In this document: one piece after another, positions 26,232 through 35,698 of the stretch | Numbering within the stretch: position 1 is the stretch's first letter | Layout of the letters: every line of letters starts with the position of its first letter | Source: Bin87 sp965220105 | GTDB taxonomy: Bacteria > Chloroflexota > Dehalococcoidia > Lucifugimonadales > UBA3495 | Assembly: GCA_965220105.1 (NCBI GenBank) | Contig: OZ244811.1 | Span: 3,782,001-3,846,000 of the forward strand | Direction: 5' to 3' | Length of the DNA stretch: 64,000 nt | Made by a program: the position numbers and the translations under genes | The notes under the pieces: model-generated | Seen by the model: only the letters and a program-made list of their open reading frames with translations | Databases searched by the model: none | What the model was told of the DNA's origin: nothing

Positions 26232-27590
26232 ATGGGAATCGGCGCGGCAGAATCATCATCCAGGCTAATGAACCGCCGGGCCCTGGAAGCCCTGAGAAAC
26301 GGAGTGCCCAACGGCGACGCCGTTGCCGTGTTGGGGTGCAACCAACCTGCCGTTGAGCGTGAGTTCAACTCCATGCTCGCCCGCGTTTCCGGCGAATCCG
26401 ATATAGCAGACTCCGGCTTGGGGATGCTGGTGGCTGGGGAGTTTGGCACCGGCAAATCTCACCTGCTGAGTTACCTGGAGACCCAGGCTCTACAGCAGAA
26501 CTTCGTTTGCAGCCGAGTGGTCATCAGCAAGGAAACGCCACTGTTCGACATGGAAAAGGTTTTCAAAGCGGCCGTAGCCAACGGTAGGGTTCCCGGGATT
26601 ACCGGCCACATGGTGGAGGAGATTGTCCAAACGCTGGAGTACAATTCCCAGAGTTACGCCGATTTTTTCGTGTGGGCCAACCGGGAGGACAACGGCCTGC
26701 ATCGCATCCTGCCAGCGACCTTGTTAGTTCATGAAAAGGACAATGACCCCGAGTTACTGAATGAAATCAACTGGTTCTGGGCCGGTGAGAAAATTCAACT
26801 CAAGAGGATCCGAGACGGGCTGACCCATATCGAGCAACGCCAAGCCTACTCCTTCCGGGCGCCGATGGCCAGGGATATGCCCCCGCAAAAGTTACGATTC
26901 CTCCTGGAACTAATCAAGGCTGCCGGTTACCGCGGTTGGGTTATACTCATGGACGAAATCGAGTTGGTCGCCAATTACAGCATTCTCCAGCGCGCTCGGT
27001 CCTACGGGGAGTTGACCCGTTGGCTGGGCCAGGCAGCCGACGAAAGATACCCGGGCCTGGTAGTCGTTGGGACCATCACCGCCGGCCTTGCCGAGTTGGT
27101 CCTCGACACCAAGGAAGACCGGGACAAGGCAGCCCCCCGCCTGCGGGCCAGAGGAAGGGACACTGACAATCTGGCTGCGGGCCGGGCTGAAACCGGGATG
27201 CGCCTCATTGAACGAGGGCAGCACCCACTGGACGAGCCCGACGATGCGACCCTGTCCAACCTATATGACAAGCTAAAGGACATTCATTCCCGGGCATACA
27301 GTTGGGATGCCCCAGACATTGACCGCGGAATCGGTCAGATGGGACGACGCAGAATCCGGTCCTTCGTACGGCGGTGGATAAACGAATGGGACTTGCGTCG
27401 GCTGTACCCTGAATCGGAACCCGATATCGAAATCACCGAGTTGCAGCTCCGATACGGAGAGGACCGGACGCTGGAGCAGCCAGCCTCAGACGATCTTGAC
27501 CTGCCCATTATCGGGGAAGAAGGAACGCCCCCAACCGAACTTGACCCTCCAGCGGTTGTAGAGGACGAGCCTCCTCCAGCCCTGGGTTAA
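26232..27590 (+). CDS. BREX-type ATP-binding protein (DUF2791, BrxC/BrxD-like)
   Basis: 452-residue P-loop ATPase. The start region 'MNRRALEALRNGVPNGDAVA' followed by 'LGCNQPAVE' is characteristic of BREX ATP-binding proteins. Walker A is GEFGTGKS (69-76) and Walker B is WVILMDEIELV (Asp241-Glu242). 'GLVVVGTITAGLAELVLDTK' probably contains the sensor strand. A proline/acid-rich tail follows residue 420. ATG 26232 has GGGAG eight bases upstream, and ATG 26268 is an alternative start. It is the central enzyme of the five-gene operon, and its neighbours on both sides have no known role. Confidence 0.82.
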   Translation: MGIGAAESSSRLMNRRALEALRNGVPNGDAVAVLGCNQPAVEREFNSMLARVSGESDIADSGLGMLVAGEFGTGKSHLLSYLETQALQQNFVCSRVVISKETPLFDMEKVFKAAVANGRVPGITGHMVEEIVQTLEYNSQSYADFFVWANREDNGLHRILPATLLVHEKDNDPELLNEINWFWAGEKIQLKRIRDGLTHIEQRQAYSFRAPMARDMPPQKLRFLLELIKAAGYRGWVILMDEIELVANYSILQRARSYGELTRWLGQAADERYPGLVVVGTITAGLAELVLDTKEDRDKAAPRLRARGRDTDNLAAGRAETGMRLIERGQHPLDEPDDATLSNLYDKLKDIHSRAYSWDAPDIDRGIGQMGRRRIRSFVRRWINEWDLRRLYPESEPDIEITELQLRYGEDRTLEQPASDDLDLPIIGEEGTPPTELDPPAVVEDEPPPALG

Positions 27591-27602
27591 GGAGCGGCTA
27601 CT

Positions 27603-28142
27603 TTGCCGATACCGTTCCGTGATCTGGGTGAAGACGAACCTTCGGGCGTGGCCGGTTTTCTGCGCTTCATCGACGAACCGGACGGCAGGGGAATACGTGG
27701 CGCTTTGTTCATCATGTCCGCTCGCGGAGAACCGATTGAGTTCATTTTCACCAGGATCGACGTACGCTCTGGCGTACTGTGGCGGCCGGGACATGCCCGA
27801 AGCCGGGCGGTATCCGTGCTGACCAAGGCTCTGTTTGAATCATCCTGCAACCGAACCGACGTGGTTTTAACGCTGGCGGAGGAAACCCCTCCCGCGGTAT
27901 TTTCCGAAGACATACGTCCAGAAATTCCCTTATGCCGCGTAGCGTCTCAAGACTCCGTGGCTGTGGCGCCATCGGAGACAGCTCAGCCGTTATCCGAGTC
28001 CCTAATGCTGTATTGGATTAGCGGCTTGCCCCCTGCCGATTCAGTGACGGCCCGTACTGTTGAACTCCTTGAGCAGCGGCAATTATTGATCGAACCATTC
28101 GAGCGTGCGGCGCTAGGGATTCAGGAGGCCTTCAACTCGTGA
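27603..28142 (+). CDS. small protein of unknown function in BREX-like operon
   Basis: 179 residues, soluble, without motifs I recognise. The N-terminal half looks like an alpha/beta domain ('GVAGFLRFIDEPDGRGIRGA', 'FIMSARGEPIEFIFTRIDVR'). The C-terminal half is helical and ends 'LLEQRQLLIEPFERAALGIQ'. The TTG start follows AAGGAG by eight bases. It begins 12 bases after the ATPase, and its stop overlaps the start of the helicase gene, so it is made in step with both. Confidence 0.7.
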   Translation: MPIPFRDLGEDEPSGVAGFLRFIDEPDGRGIRGALFIMSARGEPIEFIFTRIDVRSGVLWRPGHARSRAVSVLTKALFESSCNRTDVVLTLAEETPPAVFSEDIRPEIPLCRVASQDSVAVAPSETAQPLSESLMLYWISGLPPADSVTARTVELLEQRQLLIEPFERAALGIQEAFNS

Positions 28143-29935
28143 AGCTATTGCCAAACTGGCTGACCGGCGCCCCGACTTCGCACCGGCGCGCTTGGATTCC
28201 GTTGCGGCGTCAACTCCGACCGCAGCCGACCCGCCCCGTTGCTCTTGTTCCATACCAACGGCCGAGTGTGCAGAACACGCCCTGCGGTGTTGGTTCAGCA
28301 ACATCCGTGGATTCCATCTTCCACGAGGCAGAGGCCGTCCCATGGTTGGTGACCTCGGTTGTTCTGGTCCCGATTTCTGGCGACGAAGCGCCAATGCCAT
28401 CCAATGATTCCCGACGGGAAAGCCGTGCGCCGTCCCCCAACGCCGGTCATTCTCAAGATACACGTTCGCCCACCACACCCTCCTTGGCAACCCGGTTGCG
28501 GTCGGTACTCTCACCTCCCATTGAGTCGTTACTACCCGGCCCTCATTCGGTCCTATCATGGGCAGGTGAGTTGATGCCGTTCCAACTCGACGGGGTCCGA
28601 ACGTTAATCGGCAGCGAAAAATTGCTCTTGGCCGACGACATGGGATTGGGCAAGACCATCCAGGTGACCGCGGCGTTGCGAATTCTGATTGTGCAGCGGG
28701 CTATCGAGACCGTACTGGTTGTAGCTCCGGCAGCAATTTTGGACCAATGGCGCCAGGAATTGCTCAAATGGGCGCCGGAACTAAGCGTGATGGTCATTCG
28801 GGGAACTCCCAGCGACCGGGCATGGCAATGGATAACCGATGTCCACGTCGCGATAGTCAGCTACGACACGCTAAGGGCAGATTTCACCGACAATCTACAG
28901 TCTCCAGTACGCAAGAAGACTTGGGGAGTTTTAGTTGCGGACGAAGCCCAGCGCATCAAGAACCGTAACTCCACCAGCGCGGCTGCAAAAGGACTGCGGC
29001 GTCTCCGTTCGTGGGCGCTGACGGGTACGCCTCTTGAAAACAGTGAAGAAGAGTTGGCTTCCATCGTAGAGTTCGTGGACCACCGGGATCTAGTTTCTAA
29101 AGACCACTACTCCCCTGGTCTCAAGCTACGAGAACGACACCGGGAATTGCAAATGAGGCGGAAGAAGGCTGAAGTGCTCACGGAGCTTCCCCCCAAGCTG
29201 ACCACCAAACTGGCTATCGAACTGCTGACTAACCAGCGGCGTAGCTATGATCGCGCAGAACGAGAGGGCATCGTATATCTGCGGCAGTTAGGGGCGGATG
29301 TACGGGTGCAGCACGTGTTGGAGTTGATCCAGAGGCTCAAACAAATCTGCAACGCCGAACCGGAAACCGGAGAGTCCAGCAAGTTTGAAGATATTCGACG
29401 GAGGGTCGAATCCTTGTCTTCGCAGGGCCACAAGGCCATAGTTTTTTCTCAGTACGTCAGCAACGGGTTCGGAGTCGACGCGATGGCGGGCATATTGCGC
29501 GAGTTCAACCCTTTGAAATTCACGGGCGATCTTACGCCAGAAGAAAGACGAAAGGTCATACGCTGTTTTCGAAACGACAACCGGCACAAAGTGCTTATTG
29601 CTTCACTGAGGTCCGGCGGGGTGGGTCTTAACCTTCAGGAAGCCTCCTACGTGTTCCACGTTGACCGTTGGTGGAATCCAGCAGTGGAACGCCAGGCCGA
29701 GGACCGCAGCCATCGTTACGGGCAGTCGATGCCAGTCCATGTGTTCAAGTATTCCTGTATCGACACGATAGAGGAGCGAATTGACCGAATATTAGAGAGC
29801 AAGCAGGAGCTATTTGACGAACTGGTGGACGATATAACCATCGATATCGGGAAGTCGCTATCAGCCGACGAACTGTTCGGCCTGTTCGGCCTGCAAGTTC
29901 TCGCCCATAATCGTAGTGGTCGGGACACGTCCTAA
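28139..29935 (+). CDS. SNF2-family DEAD/DEAH-like helicase
   Basis: 598 residues. The SWI2/SNF2 core starts near residue 145 (ELMPFQLDGVRTLIGSEKLL). Walker A is LADDMGLGKT (ending near 173) and the DEAH-type box is ADEAQRIKN (Asp268; DEAQ). Motif III is LTGTPLENS, motif V is LRSGGVGLNLQEASYVFHVD and motif VI is ERQAEDRSHRYGQ. The protein should translocate on double-stranded DNA using ATP. The first 140 residues are low-complexity and proline-rich in this frame, while the +2 frame reads 'EAIAKLADRRPDFAPARLDS', which looks more like protein, so a frameshift near 28200-28500 is possible. GTG 28139 overlaps the preceding stop. Confidence 0.85.
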   Translation: MKLLPNWLTGAPTSHRRAWIPLRRQLRPQPTRPVALVPYQRPSVQNTPCGVGSATSVDSIFHEAEAVPWLVTSVVLVPISGDEAPMPSNDSRRESRAPSPNAGHSQDTRSPTTPSLATRLRSVLSPPIESLLPGPHSVLSWAGELMPFQLDGVRTLIGSEKLLLADDMGLGKTIQVTAALRILIVQRAIETVLVVAPAAILDQWRQELLKWAPELSVMVIRGTPSDRAWQWITDVHVAIVSYDTLRADFTDNLQSPVRKKTWGVLVADEAQRIKNRNSTSAAAKGLRRLRSWALTGTPLENSEEELASIVEFVDHRDLVSKDHYSPGLKLRERHRELQMRRKKAEVLTELPPKLTTKLAIELLTNQRRSYDRAEREGIVYLRQLGADVRVQHVLELIQRLKQICNAEPETGESSKFEDIRRRVESLSSQGHKAIVFSQYVSNGFGVDAMAGILREFNPLKFTGDLTPEERRKVIRCFRNDNRHKVLIASLRSGGVGLNLQEASYVFHVDRWWNPAVERQAEDRSHRYGQSMPVHVFKYSCIDTIEERIDRILESKQELFDELVDDITIDIGKSLSADELFGLFGLQVLAHNRSGRDTS

Positions 29936-30202
29936 GGATACTCTGAACAAGACCGGCCAGAGCCGGGGGTTGTGTTTGCTGAGGCGGTTTTGCGGAAATA
30001 ATCAGCCCTCTGCAATTTTCGGGGATGTTTAGGCCTCTGATTTTGCTCCGATCGGGGCATCTGTGGGCTTGGATCGCCTCTGGCGGTGGATTCGGACTAA
30101 AGCCAGCATCGACATCGCGGTCCGGCCCACCGACAGAGTCTGGCAGGTGTCCCACGATGCATCTGGCTCTCGGGGACCTGGTATCTCAATTGGAGCACCT
30201 AA
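29936..30202 (+). pseudogene. intergenic stretch with probable IS110 N-terminal remnant
   Basis: At about 30102-30170 a frame reads KASIDIAVRPTDRVWQVSHD, which looks like the N-terminus of an IS110 transposase. It is cut by the IS1380 copy B end. Just before it, GGTGGATTCGG resembles an IS1380 right end. The rest of the stretch has no gene. The assignment is by eye only. Confidence 0.4.
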
Positions 30203-31912
30203 CCCCCAATCCACCGAAAGGATAAGTGTGGCGGCGTTGTGAAGGGGTAAGAAAGTGCTCCCGGCTTCGGGGATAATGGTTTCTGACACATGAAACCAGC
30301 CCGAAACGAGGAGCACCCAATTGATGCTACCACCGGAGCAGCCCGACCGCATCCAAATTGCCTTCGATGACCACCGCCTGGTGGCCAATGCTGGGTTGAT
30401 CCTTCCGGTTACTTTGGCCCACCATCTGGGACTGGGCGAGCTGGTGGACCGCCATGTTGACCTGGGCGGCGCTCCTGGCCGTGCCAACGTCGGCGACAAG
30501 ATGCTGACCCTGGTGGCGTCGGCGCTGGCTGGTGGCGACTGCATTGACGACGCCGATGCGCTGCGCGCTGGGGGAACCGATCGGGTGCTGGGATGCGTGA
30601 TCAAGGCGCCGTCCACGCTGGGGACCTTCCTGCGGAGTTTCCGGTGGGGCCACGTGCGCCAGCTGGATCGGGTGAGCCGGGAGTTGCTGGCTGGGGCCTG
30701 GGCCGCTGGTGCGGGACCCGGCGACGAGCCGTTGACCATCGACCTGGACTCCACCATCTGCGAGACCTACGGGCTAGCCAAGGAGGGGGCGCACGACCAC
30801 GGCTACACCGGCCAGCGGGGCTATCACCCGCTGTTGGCCGTGGCCGCTGGCACCGGAGACGTGCTGATGGCACGGCTGCGCCAGGGACGGGCCAACACGG
30901 CACGGGGCGCGGCCCACTTCCTGCGGGAGACGGTGGGTAGGGTGCGCCATGCCGGTGCCACGGGTCAACTCACCATGCGGGCCGACAGCGGCTTCTACAC
31001 CCACGCCATGGTCGCCGTCTGCCGCAAGGCGAAGGTCCGCTTCTCCATCACCGGCCGACAGCACCCCCGTCTGCGCAACCTCATCGAGGCCATACCCGAG
31101 GCTGAGTGGACGCCCATCCCCTATTGGATGGAGGGCGCCGCCGACGTGGCCGAGACTGACTACACGCCCTTCGAGAGCAAACCCGACGCCGCAACCGTGC
31201 GGCTCATCGTACGCCGGGTCAAGCCCACGCCCGGCTCCCAACTGGCGCTGTTCACCAACTACAGCTATCACGCCTTCATCACTGACCGGGAGGGCGATAC
31301 CCTGGACCTCGAGGCCGACCATCGCCGCCACGCCGAGATCGAGAACGCCATCCGCGACCTCAAGTACGGCGTGGGGCTCAACCATCTCCCCTCGGGCTGC
31401 TTCCCCGCCAACGCCGCCTGGCTGGCCGTCCAAGTGATGGGCCACAATCTGGCCCGCTGGACAACGCGCATCGGCCTAGGCGAGCAACTGGCAACCACCA
31501 AGACTCTCCGGCGGCGCTTCTTCTCCCTGGCCGGACGGCTCACTCGCTCGGCCCGCCGTCTCACCCTGCACCTGCCCCAGGGCTGGCCCTGGGAAAACCA
31601 ATTCGGCAGAGCCCTGGCGAGGCTGCGCGCCCTGCCACTCCCCTTCTGACGGCACCCACGGCCTCTGACCATCCGCCGCCTACCCAATCGCCTCGCCGAC
31701 CCGCGCCAGGCTGACCCCACAGTGTCTCCCAGACCAATCCGCCTCGATGATCTCGCCCGCCGCCGGCGCTGCGGGCCGTCAACATCCCCTTGGCGCGGCT
31801 ACCACGCCGTGTGCCCAGCTGGATTGGAGCGGATCAAGGCCACGCCGTCTCTAGCCGGCTCCTCTCATCCCTCGCTTCCTCGGGGTGGCCAGATCCTTTC
31901 GGTGGATTCGGG
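30203..31912 (+). mobile_element. IS1380-family element, copy B (intact transposase)
   Basis: The left end CCCCAATCCACCGAAAGG and the right end CTTTCGGTGGATTCGGG are inverted repeats. CTAA is found on both sides (30199-30202 and 31913-31916). The right flank is the left end of the MITE at 31914-32063. Confidence 0.85.
30324..31649 (+). CDS. IS1380-family transposase, intact copy
   Basis: 441-residue DDE transposase. Motifs: 'TIDLDSTICETYGLAKEGAH' with the first Asp, 'GQLTMRADSGFYTHAMVAVC' with the second Asp, and 'HRRHAEIENAIRDLKYGVGL' with the Glu. The C-terminal 'LTLHLPQGWPWENQFGRALA' is typical. It is the only one of three copies here with an uninterrupted frame, so it may mobilise the others. 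ATG 30324 is preferred to the in-frame TTG directly upstream, and a GAGGAG lies about 11 bases before it. Confidence 0.94.
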   Translation: MLPPEQPDRIQIAFDDHRLVANAGLILPVTLAHHLGLGELVDRHVDLGGAPGRANVGDKMLTLVASALAGGDCIDDADALRAGGTDRVLGCVIKAPSTLGTFLRSFRWGHVRQLDRVSRELLAGAWAAGAGPGDEPLTIDLDSTICETYGLAKEGAHDHGYTGQRGYHPLLAVAAGTGDVLMARLRQGRANTARGAAHFLRETVGRVRHAGATGQLTMRADSGFYTHAMVAVCRKAKVRFSITGRQHPRLRNLIEAIPEAEWTPIPYWMEGAADVAETDYTPFESKPDAATVRLIVRRVKPTPGSQLALFTNYSYHAFITDREGDTLDLEADHRRHAEIENAIRDLKYGVGLNHLPSGCFPANAAWLAVQVMGHNLARWTTRIGLGEQLATTKTLRRRFFSLAGRLTRSARRLTLHLPQGWPWENQFGRALARLRALPLPF

Positions 31913-31913
31913 C

Positions 31914-32063
31914 TAAACTAAAGCCAAGGTAAAATGCGCAGATGGTGGGGGTCAAACGACGGAGCCGGGTCGTTCTCCAAGTACGGATGAGAGGGATTCA
32001 CGGGCTTAACCCAGCTGATCATCATCGCCACGTAAATTTACATCCCACCTTGGCTTTAGTTTA
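31914..32063. mobile_element. 150-bp IS630-type MITE
   Basis: Perfect 17-bp terminal inverted repeats TAAACTAAAGCCAAGGT lie at 31914-31930 and 32047-32063, ending in TA as expected for IS630/Tc1-type elements. The repeats resemble the ends of the IS630 element at 17471-20074. It has no coding capacity. IS1380 copies adjoin both ends, using the CTAA and TTAG at its borders as targets. Confidence 0.82.
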
Positions 32064-32064
32064 G

Positions 32065-33775
32065 CCCCAATCCACCGAAAAGATGAGTGTGGCGGCGTGC
32101 TGAAGGGGTAAGAAAGTGCTCCTGTGCATCTGGGATAATGGATTTCGAGAGAGGAATCCAACCAGAAACAAGGAGCACCCAAAAGATGCTATCAGATGAC
32201 CACCCCGACCGCATCCAAATCACCTTTGATGACCACCGCCTGGTGGCCAATGCTGGGCTGATCCTGCCCGCCACGCTGGGCCGGCATCTGGGCCTGCCTC
32301 AACTGGTTGACCGGCGCCTGGACCTGGGTCGCGCCCCTGGCCGAGCCAACGCTGGCGACAAGATGATGACCTTGGTGGCGTCGGCGCTGGCCGGTGGCGA
32401 CTGCATTGACGACGCCGACGTGTTGCGCACCGGCGGAACGGCCGGCGCCATCGGCTGCGCGGTGAAGGCGCCGTCCACCCTGGGGACCTTCCTGCGCAGC
32501 TTCCGGTGGGGCCACGTCCGCCAGCTGGATCGGGTGAGCCGGGAGCTGCTGGCTCGAGCCTGGGCCGCTGGGGCCGGTCCGGGTGACGGGCCGTTGACCA
32601 TTGATCTTGATTCCACCATCTGCGAGACCTATGGTCTGGTCAAGGAAGGGGCGCGCCGCCACGGCTACACCGGTCAGCGGGGCTATCACCCGCTGTTGGC
32701 CATCGCCGCTGGCACCGGCGACGTGCTGATGGCACGACTGCGCAAGGGTCGAGCCAACACCGCTCGGGGCGCGGCCCACTTCCTGCGGGAAACGGTGGGT
32801 AGGGTGCGCTACGCTGGGGCCACCGGACAACTCACCGTGCGGGCCGACAGCGGCTTTTACACCCATGGTTTGGTGGCCGTTTGTCGCAAGATGGAGGTCC
32901 GCTTCTCCATCACCGTCCGCCAGCACCCCCGACTGCGCAACATCATCGAGGACATACCCGAGACTGACTGGACGCCCATCCCTTACTGGATGGACGGCGT
33001 CGCCGATGTGGCCGAACCACCTACACGCCCTTCGACAGTCAGCCCGACGCCGTGCCGGTGCGGCTCATCGTCCGCCGGGTGAAACCCACGCCCGGCTCCC
33101 AACTGGCGCTGTTCGCCAACTACAGCTATCACGCCTGCATCACCGACCGGGAGGGCGACACCCTGGATCTCGAGGCCGACCATCGCCGCCACGCCGAGGT
33201 GGAAAATGCCATCCGCGACCTGAAGTACGGCGTGGGGCTCAACCACCTGCCATCGGGCCGCTTCCCCGCCAACGCCGCCTGGCTGGCCGTCCAGGTCATC
33301 GCCCACAACCTGGCCCGCTGGACCGCGCGTATCGGGCTGGGTGAGCAGGTGGTGACTACCAAGACCCTCCGGCGGCGCTTCTTCGCCCTGGCCGGACGGC
33401 TCACCCGCAAAGCCCGCCGCCTCACCTTGCATCTGCCCCACAGCTGGCCCTGGGAAAACCAGTTCAACGGTGCCCTGGCCCGATTGCGCGCCCTGCCACT
33501 CCCTTCCTGACGACGCCTACGGCGCCTGACACGTCCGCTAGACTACCCAACCGCCTCGCAGATCCGCGTCAGGCCGGGCCCCGCATGTCTCCTGCTGCTA
33601 TCGGCCCTGGTGTCTCGCCCTCTGCCGCGGCGGCGGCCGGTCAACATCCCCTTGGCGTGGCTGCCACGCCCTTCGCCCAGCCGGATCTCTTGGGATAAAA
33701 GCTTCACCGAGGCTTTCCTACACTACTCATCCGCCGTCCGATCGACACCACTACATCCCATCGGTGGATTCGGGC
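32065..33775 (+). mobile_element. IS1380-family element, copy C (defective)
   Basis: The ends match those of copies A and B, with TTAG repeated at 32061-32064 and 33776-33779. The left flank is the MITE, and the right flank is the interrupted RepA-like ATPase gene. Confidence 0.87.
32186..33510 (+). pseudogene. IS1380 transposase, copy C, frameshifted
   Basis: It is collinear with the intact copy B protein. It starts MLSDDHPDRIQITFDDHRLV and has all three catalytic regions: 'LTIDLDSTICETYGLVKEGA', 'RADSGFYTHGLVAVCRKMEV' and 'EVENAIRDLKYGVGLNHLPS'. A small deletion near 33015 (copy B reads VAETDYTPF, here VAEP) moves the last third into another frame, which is otherwise complete to the end. 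A single lesion suggests recent decay or a sequencing error. Confidence 0.88.
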
Positions 33776-34532
33776 TTAGCCTTCAACGCCAACGCTCCAA
33801 GAAATTCCCGAACCGGCGCCGCCGCATTGCTTTCTCCCGAAAAGGCGGACAACGCGGGATCAATGATAATGAGACCCGGCTTTATTCTTGCGGCCGCAAT
33901 CCACAGGTCCGACCAACCGGAGAGCGGCCCAGGGGGGCGTTGTAGGATGCTGAACGTCCGGGAGCAGACATCGGGCCGAATAATGGACGGCCGAGCAGGT
34001 CAATTACATAGATCCGGCTAAAAGCCTCCCTGCGTGTTGTTTCCGGTTACTGCTTCATCACTTCCGCCACCAGACTGCGCACTCGCCAAGCGGTGACTTC
34101 AGGAACATCCTCGTAGGTCACCAGTATCACCGGGCCGCCGACGCCGTCGAATATCCCATCGACTACCGGACCACGTTCCCCGTCGTTCAGACGGGCAATG
34201 CCCAAGGCCAGAGACACCATCAGGGCCGACTTGCCAACGCCACCGGCCCCAGCCAACAACGCTACGCTGCCCTCGGTCAGAACGGCTCCGTTGCAACCCG
34301 CTACAGAGAGCAGGGATCTGGGCAGGTTGCCCGTGATATCGGTGATTGGCCAAGCGTCGCGCCGGTCTGCGACTTCGTCGACTGCATCCAAGTCACGCGC
34401 CAACTGGCGTACTTCTTCTTGGATTAACGCATCCTCTGGGTACGCTGTGACCCAAGCCCTGAGTTCGGACAGATAATCCTGCCCGGTTGCAGCGAGCTCG
34501 GCGCCGGCCAGGATGCCGTCGTGTGCTGTCAT
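33776..34532 (-). pseudogene. RepA-like AAA ATPase (replicative helicase-type), broken and cut by IS1380
   Basis: The start MTAHDGILAGAELAATGQDY is followed by Walker A 'LLAGAGGVGKSALMVSLALG' and 'GPVILVTYEDVPEVTAWRV', as in AAA_25/RepA-type plasmid replication ATPases. An in-frame stop lies at 34047-34049. The frame then continues 'FSRIYVIDLLGRPLFGPMSA', shifts once, and goes on as 'ARIKPGLIIIDPALSAFSGE' and 'PVREFLGALALK'. There it meets the TTAG target of IS1380 copy C. So the gene has a nonsense codon, a frameshift and a lost 3' end. It follows the primase-like gene by two bases. Confidence 0.8.
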
Positions 34533-34534
34533 AT

Positions 34535-35698
34535 TCACCCGTTGTCCTTGGGGGCAGCGAAGATGACTCCAGCCTGCCGGTAAACTTCCCACGCCGCCCA
34601 GGTCGGGTTGCAGTCCCGCAATGTGATAGCGTAATCTCGCCATTCTGGCGGAAGGGGCGGCAGCGGCGCAAAATGGGCGGCGACGGCCGCAGGGTCCTTC
34701 GCCCCGTCTGCGGCCGGCAAGACCGCGGTACAATATCCGCCTGCTTCCCTGACCGCCCGTCGCAAATCGGCGGCAGCTTGCTGTCCCCCGGGGTCGTCGT
34801 CGCAGTGAACAATTGCGCCAGCCGGTGCGTTGGCCAACCATACCGCCAAGTTGCCAGAGCGCATCGGGCTGGTTCCGAAAGTCGCCAGCGCGGGCCCGTC
34901 ATAGCGGCTGGCCAACGCCAAGGCATCCGCCACACCCTCGGCAATACGCACCGCGGCGGTCGCTTCGTTCCATAGCGGGTTGCCAAACACGACAACACAA
35001 TCGGTCAATACTCCTCGACTTTGCTTGCCCAGCCAGCCGGATTTGGTTTCCAAATCTGCCGGTGTGCCGTCAGAAGCGACTCCGCTCAACTGGACACCGC
35101 GCGGGGCCGGCAACTCCGGCCAGCTGATCGTCCAGTCCATCGGTTCCGCGGCAAGGGCGACAATACTCCCGGAACCGCAGTGTCGGCGCCTCTCAGAGGC
35201 GGCCGGGAGCCATCGCAACGAGTCCGGCACCGGTAACTCAGGACACCATAAATTGCGCCTGGCCAACCACTGACGTACGGGATGAATCCGGCTCATTGGT
35301 ATCGGCTCACTCATGCTCCAAGTTGCACGGGCCCATGCGATACGGTTAGCGTGGGCAGGGGAAACATTCTGTTCCCCAACCGGTTTGCGGGCCACCGCCG
35401 GCTGGCCGGCTACGACGCGTCCCGGCGTATCAGGTAGCAGTCGTTGGAACTGCAACCACGCAACCGCAGCGGACCGGTCACAACCTATGAGATGGCTCAC
35501 CAAAACCACTCCGCCGCCGCCAACGCCTGCCTCGAAGTCGTACCATTGGCCAGCGTTCTCACCGGCCACATTGACGGCCAGCGAGCCACGCCGCCGAAAC
35601 CGCCACTCAGTGGCGGTTTTGTGCGTCGGTTCGCCCACCAGTGACGTGGCCACAGCACGCACAACACCGGGCCAATCAACCGACCCGGCTGACGTCAT
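34535..35698 (-). CDS. Toprim/primase-like protein of a plasmid-type replication module
   Basis: 387 residues. The N-terminal region 'RGSLAVNVAGENAGQWYDFE' looks like the zinc-binding/DNA-binding region of plasmid and phage primases. A Toprim-like domain follows, with 'RIAEGVADALALASRYDGPA' (the conserved Glu) and 'AIVHCDDDPGGQQAAADLRR' (the DxD). This is the layout of DUF-type primase/helicase-loader proteins of mobile elements. ATG 35698 overlaps the stop of the upstream ribbon-helix-helix gene (ATGA), and the RepA-like ATPase starts two bases later, so the three form one operon next to the iterons. Confidence 0.75.
   Translation of the reverse strand: MTSAGSVDWPGVVRAVATSLVGEPTHKTATEWRFRRRGSLAVNVAGENAGQWYDFEAGVGGGGVVLVSHLIGCDRSAAVAWLQFQRLLPDTPGRVVAGQPAVARKPVGEQNVSPAHANRIAWARATWSMSEPIPMSRIHPVRQWLARRNLWCPELPVPDSLRWLPAASERRRHCGSGSIVALAAEPMDWTISWPELPAPRGVQLSGVASDGTPADLETKSGWLGKQSRGVLTDCVVVFGNPLWNEATAAVRIAEGVADALALASRYDGPALATFGTSPMRSGNLAVWLANAPAGAIVHCDDDPGGQQAAADLRRAVREAGGYCTAVLPAADGAKDPAAVAAHFAPLPPLPPEWRDYAITLRDCNPTWAAWEVYRQAGVIFAAPKDNG

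Noticed and set aside
20561..31912. IS1380 composite transposon carrying the BREX-like operon
   Set aside because: The outer flanks do not share one target duplication (TTAG on the left, CTAA/TAAA on the right), and the inner structure looks like separate events.
34047..34841. A 264-residue ATPase starting at 34841
   Set aside because: The first 103 residues are an antisense-type shadow of the primase-like gene; the start at 34532 fits the family and the spacing.
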